Part shown: in pieces, positions 1-7,062 of the stretch | Position numbering within the stretch: the stretch's first letter is position 1 | Layout of the letters: every line of letters starts with the position of its first letter | Assembly: GCA_023459275.1 (NCBI GenBank) | Contig: JAEWVC010000055.1 | Location: 1-64,000 of the forward strand | Length of the DNA: 64,000 nucleotides | Direction: 5' to 3' | Source: Bacillota bacterium | Lineage (GTDB): Bacteria; Bacillota; Clostridia; Christensenellales; Aristaeellaceae | Position numbers and translations under genes: made by a program | Notes under the pieces: model-generated | Databases searched by the model: none | Seen by the model: only the letters and a program-made list of their open reading frames with translations | What the model was told of the DNA's origin: nothing

Positions 1-2
1 CC

Positions 3-68
3 TCCATCCTGCGCCCTCACCGGGACGTGATCTTTCTGCTGGACGGGGCCGCCGCGGGATTGCTGTAA
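3..68 (+). CDS. C-terminal end of an unidentified protein (5' truncated by the window)
   Basis: The first bases hold an open frame that ends at TAA 66-68. It encodes about 21 residues ending in FLLDGAAAGLL. The start lies outside the window. The fragment is too short to assign to a family. It is supported only by being open to the edge and by having GC-rich codon use like the core genes. The repeat-rich stretch that follows it has no gene on this strand. Confidence 0.4.
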   Translation, partial: SILRPHRDVIFLLDGAAAGLL

Positions 69-70
69 CC

Positions 71-175
71 AGGGGCGCCGCCCCTGGACCCCGCCAAAGG
101 GATAACTCCCTTTGGAATCCCTGTTTCTTATAAAAAGCCCGCTTCCACTGCGTTCATCCGCAGGGAAAGCGGGCT
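71..175 (-). terminator. Terminator-bearing repeat, copy 1
   Basis: This ~105-nt unit is nearly identical to 217-320. Its distal part folds into a long hairpin (AAGCCCGCTT paired with AAGCGGGCTT, with an inner CTGCG/CGCAG stem). On the minus strand the hairpin is followed by TTTTTAT, as expected for a rho-independent terminator serving the minus-strand HEAT gene. A short duplicate of that gene's 3' end lies just upstream of this copy (189-223). Confidence 0.6.
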
Positions 176-216
176 TCCTATCTATGATGGATCAAAACTT
201 GTCGCGCATCTGGCCC

Positions 217-320
217 AGGGCGCCGCCCCTGGGCCCCGCCAAAGGGATAACTCCCTTTGGAATCCCTGTTTCTTATAAAAAACCCCCTTCCACTGCGTTC
301 ATCCGCAGGGGAAGCGGGCT
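217..320 (-). terminator. Terminator-bearing repeat, copy 2
   Basis: This is the second copy of the 71-175 unit with a few substitutions in the hairpin. On the minus strand the stem is followed by a run of six T. It begins inside the duplicated 3' tail of the HEAT gene (189-223 matches 634-668), so a segment containing the gene end plus its terminator was probably duplicated in tandem. Confidence 0.55.
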
Positions 321-341
321 CAGACCATCAAAAAAACCCTT

Positions 342-630
342 AGGCGGCATTGGAGGCTCCGAAGATAAGCGCCGCCTGCGGCGGATGAAGCGAAATCGGA
401 GGAGGCCGGCAAAACGAGCCGTGGGAACGGCAGTGAACCGCGGCGACGATTGAGCCGGATGGCCCCGAAGTCCTCCAATTGAAAATCGAAAATCAGCGAC
501 ATGTGCGGTGATTTTCGTTGGAATTTCGAAGAAATTCCTACCTTGCCCGAGCAACGGCCGCACGATGGCGCAGCCGTCGTGCAGTGCAGCGAGGGAAAAT
601 CTCGACAAAGTGGCATAGCCACTTTGTCGA
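342..630. repeat. Family-1 modular palindromic element, copy a
   Basis: This is one of three long copies of a dispersed element (others at 15481-15711 and 15726-16001). Shared blocks are GGCATTGGAGG at one end, CCTCCAATTG, ATCGAAAATCAGCG, a GGAATTTC...AAATTCCTACC block, CTTGCCCGAGC, and a terminal perfect palindrome (here TCGACAAAGTGGC/GCCACTTTGTCGA, 602-630). The hairpin after CGGCC is GCACGATGGC/GCCGTCGTGC here and a different but still complementary sequence in the other copies. Conservation of pairing rather than sequence suggests selection on structure. No convincing protein is encoded. Confidence 0.6.
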
Positions 631-634
631 TGGA

Positions 635-967
635 TCATAGCTTGTCGCGCATCTGGCCCAGGGCGCCCACAAGCGCCGCCTTCACCGTTTCGTCCGGCTC
701 GCTTTTCAGCAGATGCTCAATATGCGCCCGAAGCTTGGGATCGCCATATTCTCCCATGGCGCCGGCCACCGCCGCACGCACCTTGGCATCAGGATCGCGC
801 AAAAGCGCCACCAGCGCATTGAACCCGGCTTCGCCCCTTACCTTGCCCAGGCCGGCGATAGCCGCCATCCGGACCACCTCATCCTTGCTTCCGGCCAGCT
901 TCGCAAGCTCGCCGTCCTTTTTCTTCTCCACAAGCTTTTGAACCTTAGATAAGCTGTTGCCAAACAT
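635..967 (-). CDS. HEAT-repeat protein, small
   Basis: This encodes 110 residues of soluble alpha-helical repeat. Two to three HEAT/PBS-lyase-type units are visible: VVRMAAIAGLGKVR, KVRAAVAGAMGEYGD and TVKAALVGALGQMRD. Each has the D/E-x-VR-x-AA-x-ALG pattern. Such proteins act as scaffolds, and no partner is implied by the neighbours. The ATG has an AAGGAGG about 9 nt upstream. The gene is flanked downstream by a family-1 repeat that separates it from its likely terminators, while a 35-nt copy of its 3' end persists at 189-223. No signal peptide or membrane segment is present. The family assignment is firm and the function unknown. Confidence 0.8.
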   Translation of the reverse strand: MFGNSLSKVQKLVEKKKDGELAKLAGSKDEVVRMAAIAGLGKVRGEAGFNALVALLRDPDAKVRAAVAGAMGEYGDPKLRAHIEHLLKSEPDETVKAALVGALGQMRDKL

Positions 968-1112
968 ATATAATAACCTCCTTAAAATAATGCGATCTTT
1001 GTACTTTTATAGTGACACAAACATATGAACATTGCGTGAACAATGCCCGTCAATTTCACAAAATTCTTATGAAGGGGATATTTTCCTTCTAAATACCGTC
1101 AAGTAAGGCGGA

Positions 1113-2084
1113 TTACCGTTCTTCCTTGAAATAGGGGAGCCCCAAATGGGCCGGCGGTTCGTTTTCGCGGCTCTTTTTCAGGGAAACGGCCACCAGCACG
1201 ATGATGGTCACAACATACGGCAGCATCTTGAAGATCTCCTGGGACGAGCGCGTAAGGTTGGGGATATAGAAGAAAAGCCAGAACAGCGCGCCGAAGAGAT
1301 AGGAACCCCAGATGGCGTGCAGAGGCTTCCAGCGCGCAAAGATGACAAGCGCAACGGCAAGCCAGCCAAGCTTTTCGATGCCGGCGTCATTGGCCCAGGT
1401 CCCCTTGATGTAGTCCATGGTGTAGTACAGCCCGCCCAGCCCTGTGATGGCGGAGCCCAGGCAAATGGCGATATACTTGTATTTTCCCACGCTGATCCCC
1501 GCGGCGTCGGCCGTTGCCGGATTCTCGCCCACCGCGCGCAGGTTCAGGCCCCTGCGCGTCCTGTTCAGGAAATAGCTGATGATGATCGCCACGAGGATGG
1601 CCAGGTACACCATGAACCCCAGGCCCGAAAATACCCCTACGTTGGACAAAAAGGGCAGCGTTGCCCGGAAACCGCTGCTGGTGGTAGCTACCGATATCTG
1701 GCCCACGCCGCCGGCCATCTGGTTCAGCGCCCCGCCGTAGAGGTTCGCCACGCCGGAGCCGAAAATGGTCAGGGTAAGGCCGGTAACATTCTGGTTGGTA
1801 CGCAGCGTGGTGGTAAGAAAACAATACAGAAGCCCCGCCAGCGTGGAGGCCGCAAGCGCGCATGCAAGGGCGATCAGAAGCCCCACAAGCGCATTGGGGT
1901 CCGCGGCGGCGTTTTCATAAAGGAAGGAGCCCGTAAGCCCCGCGATGCCGCCCAAGTACATAATGCCCGGTACGCCCAGGTTCAGGTTGCCCGATTTTTC
2001 GGTCAATATCTCGCCCAGGGCGCCGAACAGGATCACCGTGCCGAAGACGATGGACGCCTTCATCAGGGAAAAGATCTGCGTCAT
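1113..2084 (-). CDS. Nucleoside-type ABC transporter permease (NupQ-like)
   Basis: This 323-residue polytopic membrane protein is of the BPD_transp_2 family that works with BMP-type binding proteins. It is rich in transmembrane segments and carries the family features GALGEILTEKSGNLNLG near the N-terminus and LRAVGENPATADAAGI in the cytoplasmic coupling loop. It is the last gene of a minus-strand cluster: binding protein, ATPase, permease, permease. Its ATG lies 1 nt past the upstream permease stop, implying translational coupling. In Bacillus, homologues import guanosine or other nucleosides. With xpt next to the cluster, purine nucleoside uptake is the most likely role. The exact substrate is inferred. 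Confidence 0.88.
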   Translation of the reverse strand: MTQIFSLMKASIVFGTVILFGALGEILTEKSGNLNLGVPGIMYLGGIAGLTGSFLYENAAADPNALVGLLIALACALAASTLAGLLYCFLTTTLRTNQNVTGLTLTIFGSGVANLYGGALNQMAGGVGQISVATTSSGFRATLPFLSNVGVFSGLGFMVYLAILVAIIISYFLNRTRRGLNLRAVGENPATADAAGISVGKYKYIAICLGSAITGLGGLYYTMDYIKGTWANDAGIEKLGWLAVALVIFARWKPLHAIWGSYLFGALFWLFFYIPNLTRSSQEIFKMLPYVVTIIVLVAVSLKKSRENEPPAHLGLPYFKEER

Positions 2085-2085
2085 C

Positions 2086-3180
2086 TCACTTCGCCTCCTT
2101 CTTGCGGCGGAACACCAGCCGGTAGTTCACAAAAAACTCGCTGCCCAATATAAAGAACAGGATGATGCCTGTGAGCATCTCGGAGGCGTAATCGTTCAGG
2201 TTGTACTGGGAGGCGATCTGTATGGCGCCTTTTTTCAAAAAGATCAGCAGCGTGGATACCAGGATCATGGCGCCAGCGTTGAATTTGGCAAGCCATACCA
2301 CGATGATGGCGGTGAACCCGCGCCCTCCCGCGGTGCTTGTGCTGATGGTGTGCGATGCCCCGGATACCGCGATAAATCCCGCGATCCCGCAAAGGGCCCC
2401 GGAGATGGTCATGGTGCGCATGATGACGTTTTTTACCTTGATGCCCACATAGTTCGCCGTGCGCTCGCTCTCGCCCACCACGGCGATCTCGTAGCCCTGC
2501 TTGGTATACTTCAAATAAATGTACATCCCCAAGGTGAGCGCCAGCACGATGACCACATTGAGCAGGTACTGCTGGCCAAACAGGGACGGCAGCCATCCCG
2601 CCTGGGTGTTTTGATTGATGATGCCCACGGTGTTGGACCCGTAGGGTTTTTCCCACTTGGCCACAAAAAAGGAGGTCAATTGTATGGCAACGTAGTTCAT
2701 CATCAGTGTAAACAGCGTTTCGTTGGTTTTATAGCGGGCTTTGAATACGGCGGGGATCACGCCCCAGGCCGCCCCGGCCGCCGCGCTCAAAACAAACATC
2801 AGGGTCAGCAGCAGCCATGTGGGAAGGCTCCCTCCCCAATAAAGCATGCAGGCCGCGGTGACAATCCCGCCGGCAAGCACCTGCCCTTCGGCGCCGATGT
2901 TCCAAAAGCGCATCTTGAAGGCCGGCGCAAGGCCGATGGCAATGCACAGGAGCATCATCGTGTCCCGCACGGTGATCCATGCCCTCCTGCTGGTGCCGAA
3001 GGCGCCCTTCCACATGGCCTGGTACACGTCCAGCGGGTTCAGCCTGACCATGAAAAAGATGACCAGCGCGCACACCGCAAGGGAAAGGGCGACAGCGGCA
3101 AGCCGGATGGCCCAGGCCTTAAGGGCGGGAATGGATTCGCGCTTTGTAATGCGTACAAACGGCCCGTTGATACGGTTCAT
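2086..3180 (-). CDS. Nucleoside-type ABC transporter permease (NupP-like)
   Basis: This 364-residue polytopic permease is the second of the pair. It carries the family hallmark FWNIGAEGQVLAGGI and the coupling loop AVGESERTANYVGI. The ATG at 3180-3178 overlaps the ATPase stop codon (ATGA), so the start is well supported and translation is coupled. A charged tail (FRRKKEAK) ends the protein. It pairs with the 1113-2084 permease to form the heterodimeric membrane channel. It is usually about 350 residues in this family, as here. The substrate is inferred from the adjacent xpt. Confidence 0.9.
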   Translation of the reverse strand: MNRINGPFVRITKRESIPALKAWAIRLAAVALSLAVCALVIFFMVRLNPLDVYQAMWKGAFGTSRRAWITVRDTMMLLCIAIGLAPAFKMRFWNIGAEGQVLAGGIVTAACMLYWGGSLPTWLLLTLMFVLSAAAGAAWGVIPAVFKARYKTNETLFTLMMNYVAIQLTSFFVAKWEKPYGSNTVGIINQNTQAGWLPSLFGQQYLLNVVIVLALTLGMYIYLKYTKQGYEIAVVGESERTANYVGIKVKNVIMRTMTISGALCGIAGFIAVSGASHTISTSTAGGRGFTAIIVVWLAKFNAGAMILVSTLLIFLKKGAIQIASQYNLNDYASEMLTGIILFFILGSEFFVNYRLVFRRKKEAK

Positions 3181-4715
3181 TTTTCCATCCCTCCCGCGGT
3201 GCCGGACATCATCAGCCCGATGGTATTCTTGTCGGCGGTCCTGCCGTCCACGATGCCGCTCAGGCGCCCTCCGCACAATACAAGGATGCGGTCGCACAGT
3301 TCCAGCAGAACGTCCAGGTCTTCCCCCACAAAGAGAACGGCCGCTCCGTTTTTCTTCTGCCGGTTGATGAGGTCGTAGATGGTGTAGGAAGAATGGATAT
3401 CCAGGCCCCGTACGGCGTAGGCCGTCATCAGCACCGTGGGCGAGGAGGAGATTTCCCGCCCCACCAGCACCTTCTGAACGTTGCCGCCGGAAAGCTGCCT
3501 AACCGGGGTGGAAAGGCTTGACGTATCCACCTTGAGCTCGCTGACCACCTTCTCGGCCAGGCTGCGCGGGGCCTTCCGCTCAGCCAGGAAGGACTTGCCG
3601 TTCCTGAAGCTGCGGAGCATCATGTTTTCCGTCAGGTCCATGTTCCCCACAAGCCCCATGCCCAGCCTGTCCTCCGGCACAAAGGAAAGGGCCACGCCCA
3701 GGGCGGAAATATCCCCCGGGGTTTTCCCCACCAGCTCCTCCGGCTTTCCCGTGTCTGGATGGATATACCGGATGCTGCCCGATTCCACCCTTTGAAGCCC
3801 GGCAATGGCTTCCAGGAGCTCTTTCTGCCCGCACCCCGCGATCCCCGCGATGCCCAAAATCTCGCCGCTTTTCGCGGTGAAAGACACATGGTCCAGCCGC
3901 GTCACCCCGTCGATATCCCGCACGGTCAGATCTTCTACCTCAAGGCGGGGCATCGGGTTTTCCGGCTCCAGGCGTTCGATGTTCAGCGCGACGGCGCGGC
4001 CTACCATCATGCTGGTCATTTCCTCCGCGCTGGATTGGGCGGTCTCCATCTCGCCCACGAACCGCCCGCGGCGCAGCACCGCCACCCGGTCGGAGATCGC
4101 CGCCACCTCGTGGAGCTTGTGGGTGATGATCACGATGGCCTTGCCGTCTTTTCGCATATTGTCCAGGACTTCAAAAAGCCTGTCCGTCTCCTGTGGCGTC
4201 AAAACGGCGGTGGGCTCGTCCAGGATCAGGATATCGGCGTTGCGGTACAGAACCTTTACGATTTCCACGGTCTGCTTCTGGGACACGGACATATCGTACA
4301 CTTTTTGCTCCGGGTCCACCGCAAAACCGTATTGCGCGGCGATTTCCCGCACCCTTTTGCCAACGGCCTTCAAGTCCAGGCGGCCCTTGCCCGCAAGCCC
4401 AAGGATAATGTTTTCCGCGGCGGTCAGCACGTCCACCAGCTTGAAGTGCTGGTGGATCATCCCGATCCCCAGGTCGCGGGCGTCCTTGGGGCTGCGGATA
4501 ACCACCTCCCGGCCGTCCACCAGGATCTGCCCCTCGTCGGGCAGATAGATACCCGAGAGGATGTTCATCAGCGTCGTTTTGCCGCTCCCGTTCTCGCCAA
4601 GCAGCGCGAGGATCTCCCCGCGGCGTATCTCCAGGTAAATCTTATCGTTGGCCACCACAGAGCCGAACGTCTTCAATACGCCTTTTATTTCCACCGCTGT
4701 CCCTGTCGTGCCCAA
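3177..4715 (-). CDS. Nucleoside-type ABC transporter ATPase, tandem NBDs (NupO-like)
   Basis: This 512-residue protein has two nucleotide-binding domains in one chain, as in the RbsA/MglA class. NBD1 has Walker A GENGSGKT, a degenerate signature (SVSQKQ instead of LSGGQ) and Walker B ILILDEPTA. NBD2 has a degenerate Walker A (GIAGCGQKE), a clear LSGGN signature and a degenerate Walker B. Such asymmetry is usual for the family. The start is TTG with AGAGGTG upstream. The gene follows the binding-protein gene after a hairpin (4764-4796) that could lower transporter expression relative to the binding protein, and it overlaps the permease downstream. Confidence 0.9.
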   Translation of the reverse strand: MGTTGTAVEIKGVLKTFGSVVANDKIYLEIRRGEILALLGENGSGKTTLMNILSGIYLPDEGQILVDGREVVIRSPKDARDLGIGMIHQHFKLVDVLTAAENIILGLAGKGRLDLKAVGKRVREIAAQYGFAVDPEQKVYDMSVSQKQTVEIVKVLYRNADILILDEPTAVLTPQETDRLFEVLDNMRKDGKAIVIITHKLHEVAAISDRVAVLRRGRFVGEMETAQSSAEEMTSMMVGRAVALNIERLEPENPMPRLEVEDLTVRDIDGVTRLDHVSFTAKSGEILGIAGIAGCGQKELLEAIAGLQRVESGSIRYIHPDTGKPEELVGKTPGDISALGVALSFVPEDRLGMGLVGNMDLTENMMLRSFRNGKSFLAERKAPRSLAEKVVSELKVDTSSLSTPVRQLSGGNVQKVLVGREISSSPTVLMTAYAVRGLDIHSSYTIYDLINRQKKNGAAVLFVGEDLDVLLELCDRILVLCGGRLSGIVDGRTADKNTIGLMMSGTAGGMEK

Positions 4716-4763
4716 ACGTGCCCACCTCTTGATCGTAGGATATTCCTATTATAACATGAAAGC

Positions 4764-4796
4764 AGGGAAAGCCGCTTTTTTGGGGCGGCTTTCCCT
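4764..4796 (-). terminator. Intercistronic hairpin between binding protein and ATPase genes
   Basis: A 12-bp stem (AGGGAAAGCCGC with GCGGCTTTCCCT) encloses a 9-nt loop. On the minus strand the T-tract after it is short, so partial termination or mRNA 3'-end protection is more likely than full termination. This arrangement commonly leaves binding-protein mRNA in excess. Confidence 0.55.
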
Positions 4797-4814
4797 ATTT
4801 TGCTAAGGTTTGTA

Positions 4815-6020
4815 TTAGTTGAGTTCCGTGATCCCGTCGATGCGCATGCCGAAATACGGAGCGCTGCGGAGCGTGGACTCATGGAACACGCCGTTTTCGA
4901 TGGCTTCGCCGGTATCGCCCACCCAGTCGCCGTTGGTATCAATGGCCAGGTAGGAAGTGGGGGTCTCGCCGCCCACGGTGAAGGTGGAGCAGTCGAACAC
5001 GTTGAAGCTTCCGTCCTTGATGGCGGCCTCAACTTCCGCAACCTTTTCCGCGGTGCCGGCGGCGCAGCTCGCGCCAAGCTCGGAGATCATCACGGCGCCC
5101 TGGTTGTAGCCTTCGGCCCAATCGGTGGCAATGGCTTCGCCCTTGACGGCCTGGCCGAATGCGTAGGTGTAGTAGACGCTCCAGTCGTTCTGGGCGCTGG
5201 TGAGGGCGGCATTGGGGGCGGCGGAGAGCATGCTCACATTGTAGCCTACGCTGTACACGGTGGTGCCGGCATTAAGAAGCGCTTCGCAGGCGGCGGGGGC
5301 GCCGGTGGAGTCGGCGTGCTGGCTTACGATGATGCAGCCGGAGGCAACCAGGGCGTTGGCCGCTTCGGCCTCGGCGGTGGGATCATACCAAGCGTTGGTG
5401 TAGGAAACCATCATGGCAACGTTGCTTACCACGGACTTGACGCCCAGATAGAAAGCGGTGTAGCCGGACACCACTTCGGCGTAGGGATAGGCGCCCACAT
5501 AGCCGATCTTGATGTTGCCGTCGGCGTCCTTGTTGGCGTCGGCCACTTTGCCGTCAGCCACCAGCTCGGCAAGCTTCATGCCGGCAACCACGCCGGAAAC
5601 ATACCGGGACTGATAGGTGTCGTTGAACGCGTTCTTAAAATTGGCAAGGCCGGAGAGCGCGGCGGTGTCGCCGGTCATGGCCACAAAGGTCACGTCGGGG
5701 TTTTCGCTGGCGGCCTGCTGCATGTAGCTCTGATGGCCGTAGCTGTCGGAGAAGATGTAGGTGCAGCCCTGCTCCACCAGGTCGGTGGCGGTGTCGTAGC
5801 AGCTTTCATCCTCGCTGATGTTGTATTTCCAGATGATCTGGTCATCCGCAATACCAAGGGCGGCGGCAGCCGTCTTGATGCCGCTGATGTGGGCAAAGTC
5901 ATAGCCGGTATTGTCGTCATGGACCAGGATAACGCCGATCTTCACTGCGGGGGCCGAGGCAAAGGCAACCAGCGGCACCAGCATAACAGCCGCCAGCAGC
6001 AGGGCAATGATCTTTTTCAT
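4815..6020 (-). CDS. BMP-family nucleoside-binding protein of the ABC transporter
   Basis: This is a 401-residue substrate-binding protein of the BMP/PnrA (Bmp) family. The mature part starts APAVKIGVILVHDD and contains the family blocks IWKYNISEDESCYDTA and VGAYPYAEVVSGYTAFYLG. The ATG at 6020 has GGAGGGAGACC just upstream. The signal sequence (KKIIALLLAAVMLVPLVAFASA) has no lipobox cysteine, although most Gram-positive homologues are lipoproteins. Processing therefore looks like signal peptidase I, and how the protein stays at the cell surface is unclear. It lies upstream of the ATPase and permeases. The ligand is probably a purine nucleoside, judging from xpt. Confidence 0.88.
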   Translation of the reverse strand: MKKIIALLLAAVMLVPLVAFASAPAVKIGVILVHDDNTGYDFAHISGIKTAAAALGIADDQIIWKYNISEDESCYDTATDLVEQGCTYIFSDSYGHQSYMQQAASENPDVTFVAMTGDTAALSGLANFKNAFNDTYQSRYVSGVVAGMKLAELVADGKVADANKDADGNIKIGYVGAYPYAEVVSGYTAFYLGVKSVVSNVAMMVSYTNAWYDPTAEAEAANALVASGCIIVSQHADSTGAPAACEALLNAGTTVYSVGYNVSMLSAAPNAALTSAQNDWSVYYTYAFGQAVKGEAIATDWAEGYNQGAVMISELGASCAAGTAEKVAEVEAAIKDGSFNVFDCSTFTVGGETPTSYLAIDTNGDWVGDTGEAIENGVFHESTLRSAPYFGMRIDGITELN

Positions 6021-6153
6021 TGGTCTCCCTCCAAATTTCGTATTTTGGGCTTTATCAGAATCGCATGGCGATCCCAAACAAGAAGGAACAGGAGCGGTCC
6101 GCTCCCGCCGAGCCCGCCGGAACCCCAAAGGCCCCGGGCGGAACATGGTCCGG

Positions 6154-6735
6154 TCAACCGTCCCTGCGCACCTGGATCCTGCCGTCCCGGATCGCATCCA
6201 CAATGGCCAAAGACACCACTTTGATTCCCTGCTCCCTTAGCTGCCTGCCGCCGGGCTGGAATCCTTTTTCGATGCAAACGCCTACGCCCGCAAGGCTGCA
6301 GCACGCCTGCCTGACAATGTCCATCAGCCCGTTCACCGCCTCGCCGTTGGCCAGGAAATCGTCAATGATCAGCACCCGCTGGCCGGGCGTCAGATAGTCC
6401 TTGCTCACCCTGATAACGCTTTCCTCCCGGTGGGTGAAGGAGTACACACGGCTTGTGTACACATCCCCGTTCACGTTGACGGTCCCGCTCTTTTTGGCGA
6501 ACACCACGGGGATCCCCCCAAAGGCCTGGGCGGCCGTCACCGCCGCGGCGATACCGCTGGCCTCGATGGTCAGGATCACATCCACCCGCTCGTCCCGGAA
6601 AGCCTCATAAAAGGCCTGTCCCATCTTCGTCAGCAGTTTCACATCAATGCGGTGGTTGAGAAACATATCCACCTTCACGATATCCGTGCCGATGCCCTGG
6701 CCCCGGGTCTCAATGGCCTGCCTGAGCTCCTCCAT
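6154..6735 (-). CDS. xpt: Xanthine phosphoribosyltransferase
   Basis: This 193-residue cytosolic enzyme converts xanthine and PRPP to XMP in purine salvage. The PRPP-binding signature VLIIDDFLANGEAV is intact, and the family N-terminal block KVDMFLNHRIDVKLL and the IEKGFQPGG segment are clear. Length matches Bacillus Xpt. An in-frame ATG exists 123 nt farther upstream, but homology and a GGGAGG upstream place the start at 6735. It is followed by the BMP transporter on the same strand (133 bp), so uptake and salvage may be co-expressed. The promoter carries CCGAAC-type motifs resembling PurR boxes. No purine riboswitch is visible. Confidence 0.93.
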   Translation of the reverse strand: MEELRQAIETRGQGIGTDIVKVDMFLNHRIDVKLLTKMGQAFYEAFRDERVDVILTIEASGIAAAVTAAQAFGGIPVVFAKKSGTVNVNGDVYTSRVYSFTHREESVIRVSKDYLTPGQRVLIIDDFLANGEAVNGLMDIVRQACCSLAGVGVCIEKGFQPGGRQLREQGIKVVSLAIVDAIRDGRIQVRRDG

Positions 6736-6762
6736 CAAAAGCACCCTTGCCTCCCGCCTGAA

Positions 6763-6828
6763 AAAACACGAACAAACCGGCCCTGAAAAAAAGATAACTC
6801 CAGCCTTGTCCGCAATAATCCGAACATT
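6763..6828 (+). promoter_or_regulatory. Two further PurBox-like motifs in the xpt leader
   Basis: AAAACACGAACAAAC (6763-6777) and TAATCCGAACATT (6816-6828) share the CGAAC core and orientation of the site in the promoter (6859-6871). Spacing of the cores is about 52 and 43 bp. In B. subtilis PurBoxes are usually paired and inverted, so same-orientation copies make the call tentative. Confidence 0.35.
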
Positions 6829-6846
6829 CACCGGGGATATACATGT

Positions 6847-6875
6847 ATTGTACATCAATTTTCCGAACGTTGCAA
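6847..6875 (-). promoter_or_regulatory. Probable xpt promoter overlapped by a PurBox-like site
   Basis: The minus strand reads TTGCAA, 17 nt, TACAAT (-35 at 6875-6870, -10 at 6852-6847). The plus-strand motif TTTTCCGAACGTT (6859-6871) lies in the spacer and -35 region. It is close to the Firmicutes PurBox AWWWCCGAACWWT, and repression by a PurR-like protein is inferred. Confidence 0.5.
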
Positions 6876-6878
6876 TGG

Positions 6879-6939
6879 GTTTTTCGTGGTTTTCCGCTAT
6901 TTTCTATGCCGCACGTCCGGCATAATTCTTACGAAAAAC
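6879..6939. other. Palindromic structure between divergent xpt and peptidase genes
   Basis: GTTTTTCGT (6879-6887) pairs with ACGAAAAAC (6931-6939), enclosing a second hairpin ATGCCG/CGGCAT (6906-6923). It lies upstream of the xpt promoter, so it is not in the xpt leader. It could be a regulator-binding region, or part of a transcript going the other way. Confidence 0.35.
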
Positions 6940-7062
6940 TTGGCAGACAATAACAATTTGTAAAATTTCTGTAATATCTGGACTTTTCCAATGCTTTTTC
7001 GTCTAACATGATGTAGAATACATGCATACTGTTACAAGTTTTTCATGAAGGGGGTACGGGTC

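Noticed and set aside
1146..6224. Long plus-strand open frames opposite the BMP transporter genes
   Set aside because: They are antisense to well-supported genes, have no ribosome binding sites, and show compositional artefacts typical of GC-rich antisense strands.
6736..6846. Purine riboswitch upstream of xpt
   Set aside because: The leader lacks the conserved aptamer junction sequences and a P2/P3 kissing-loop layout. Only CGAAC motifs are seen.
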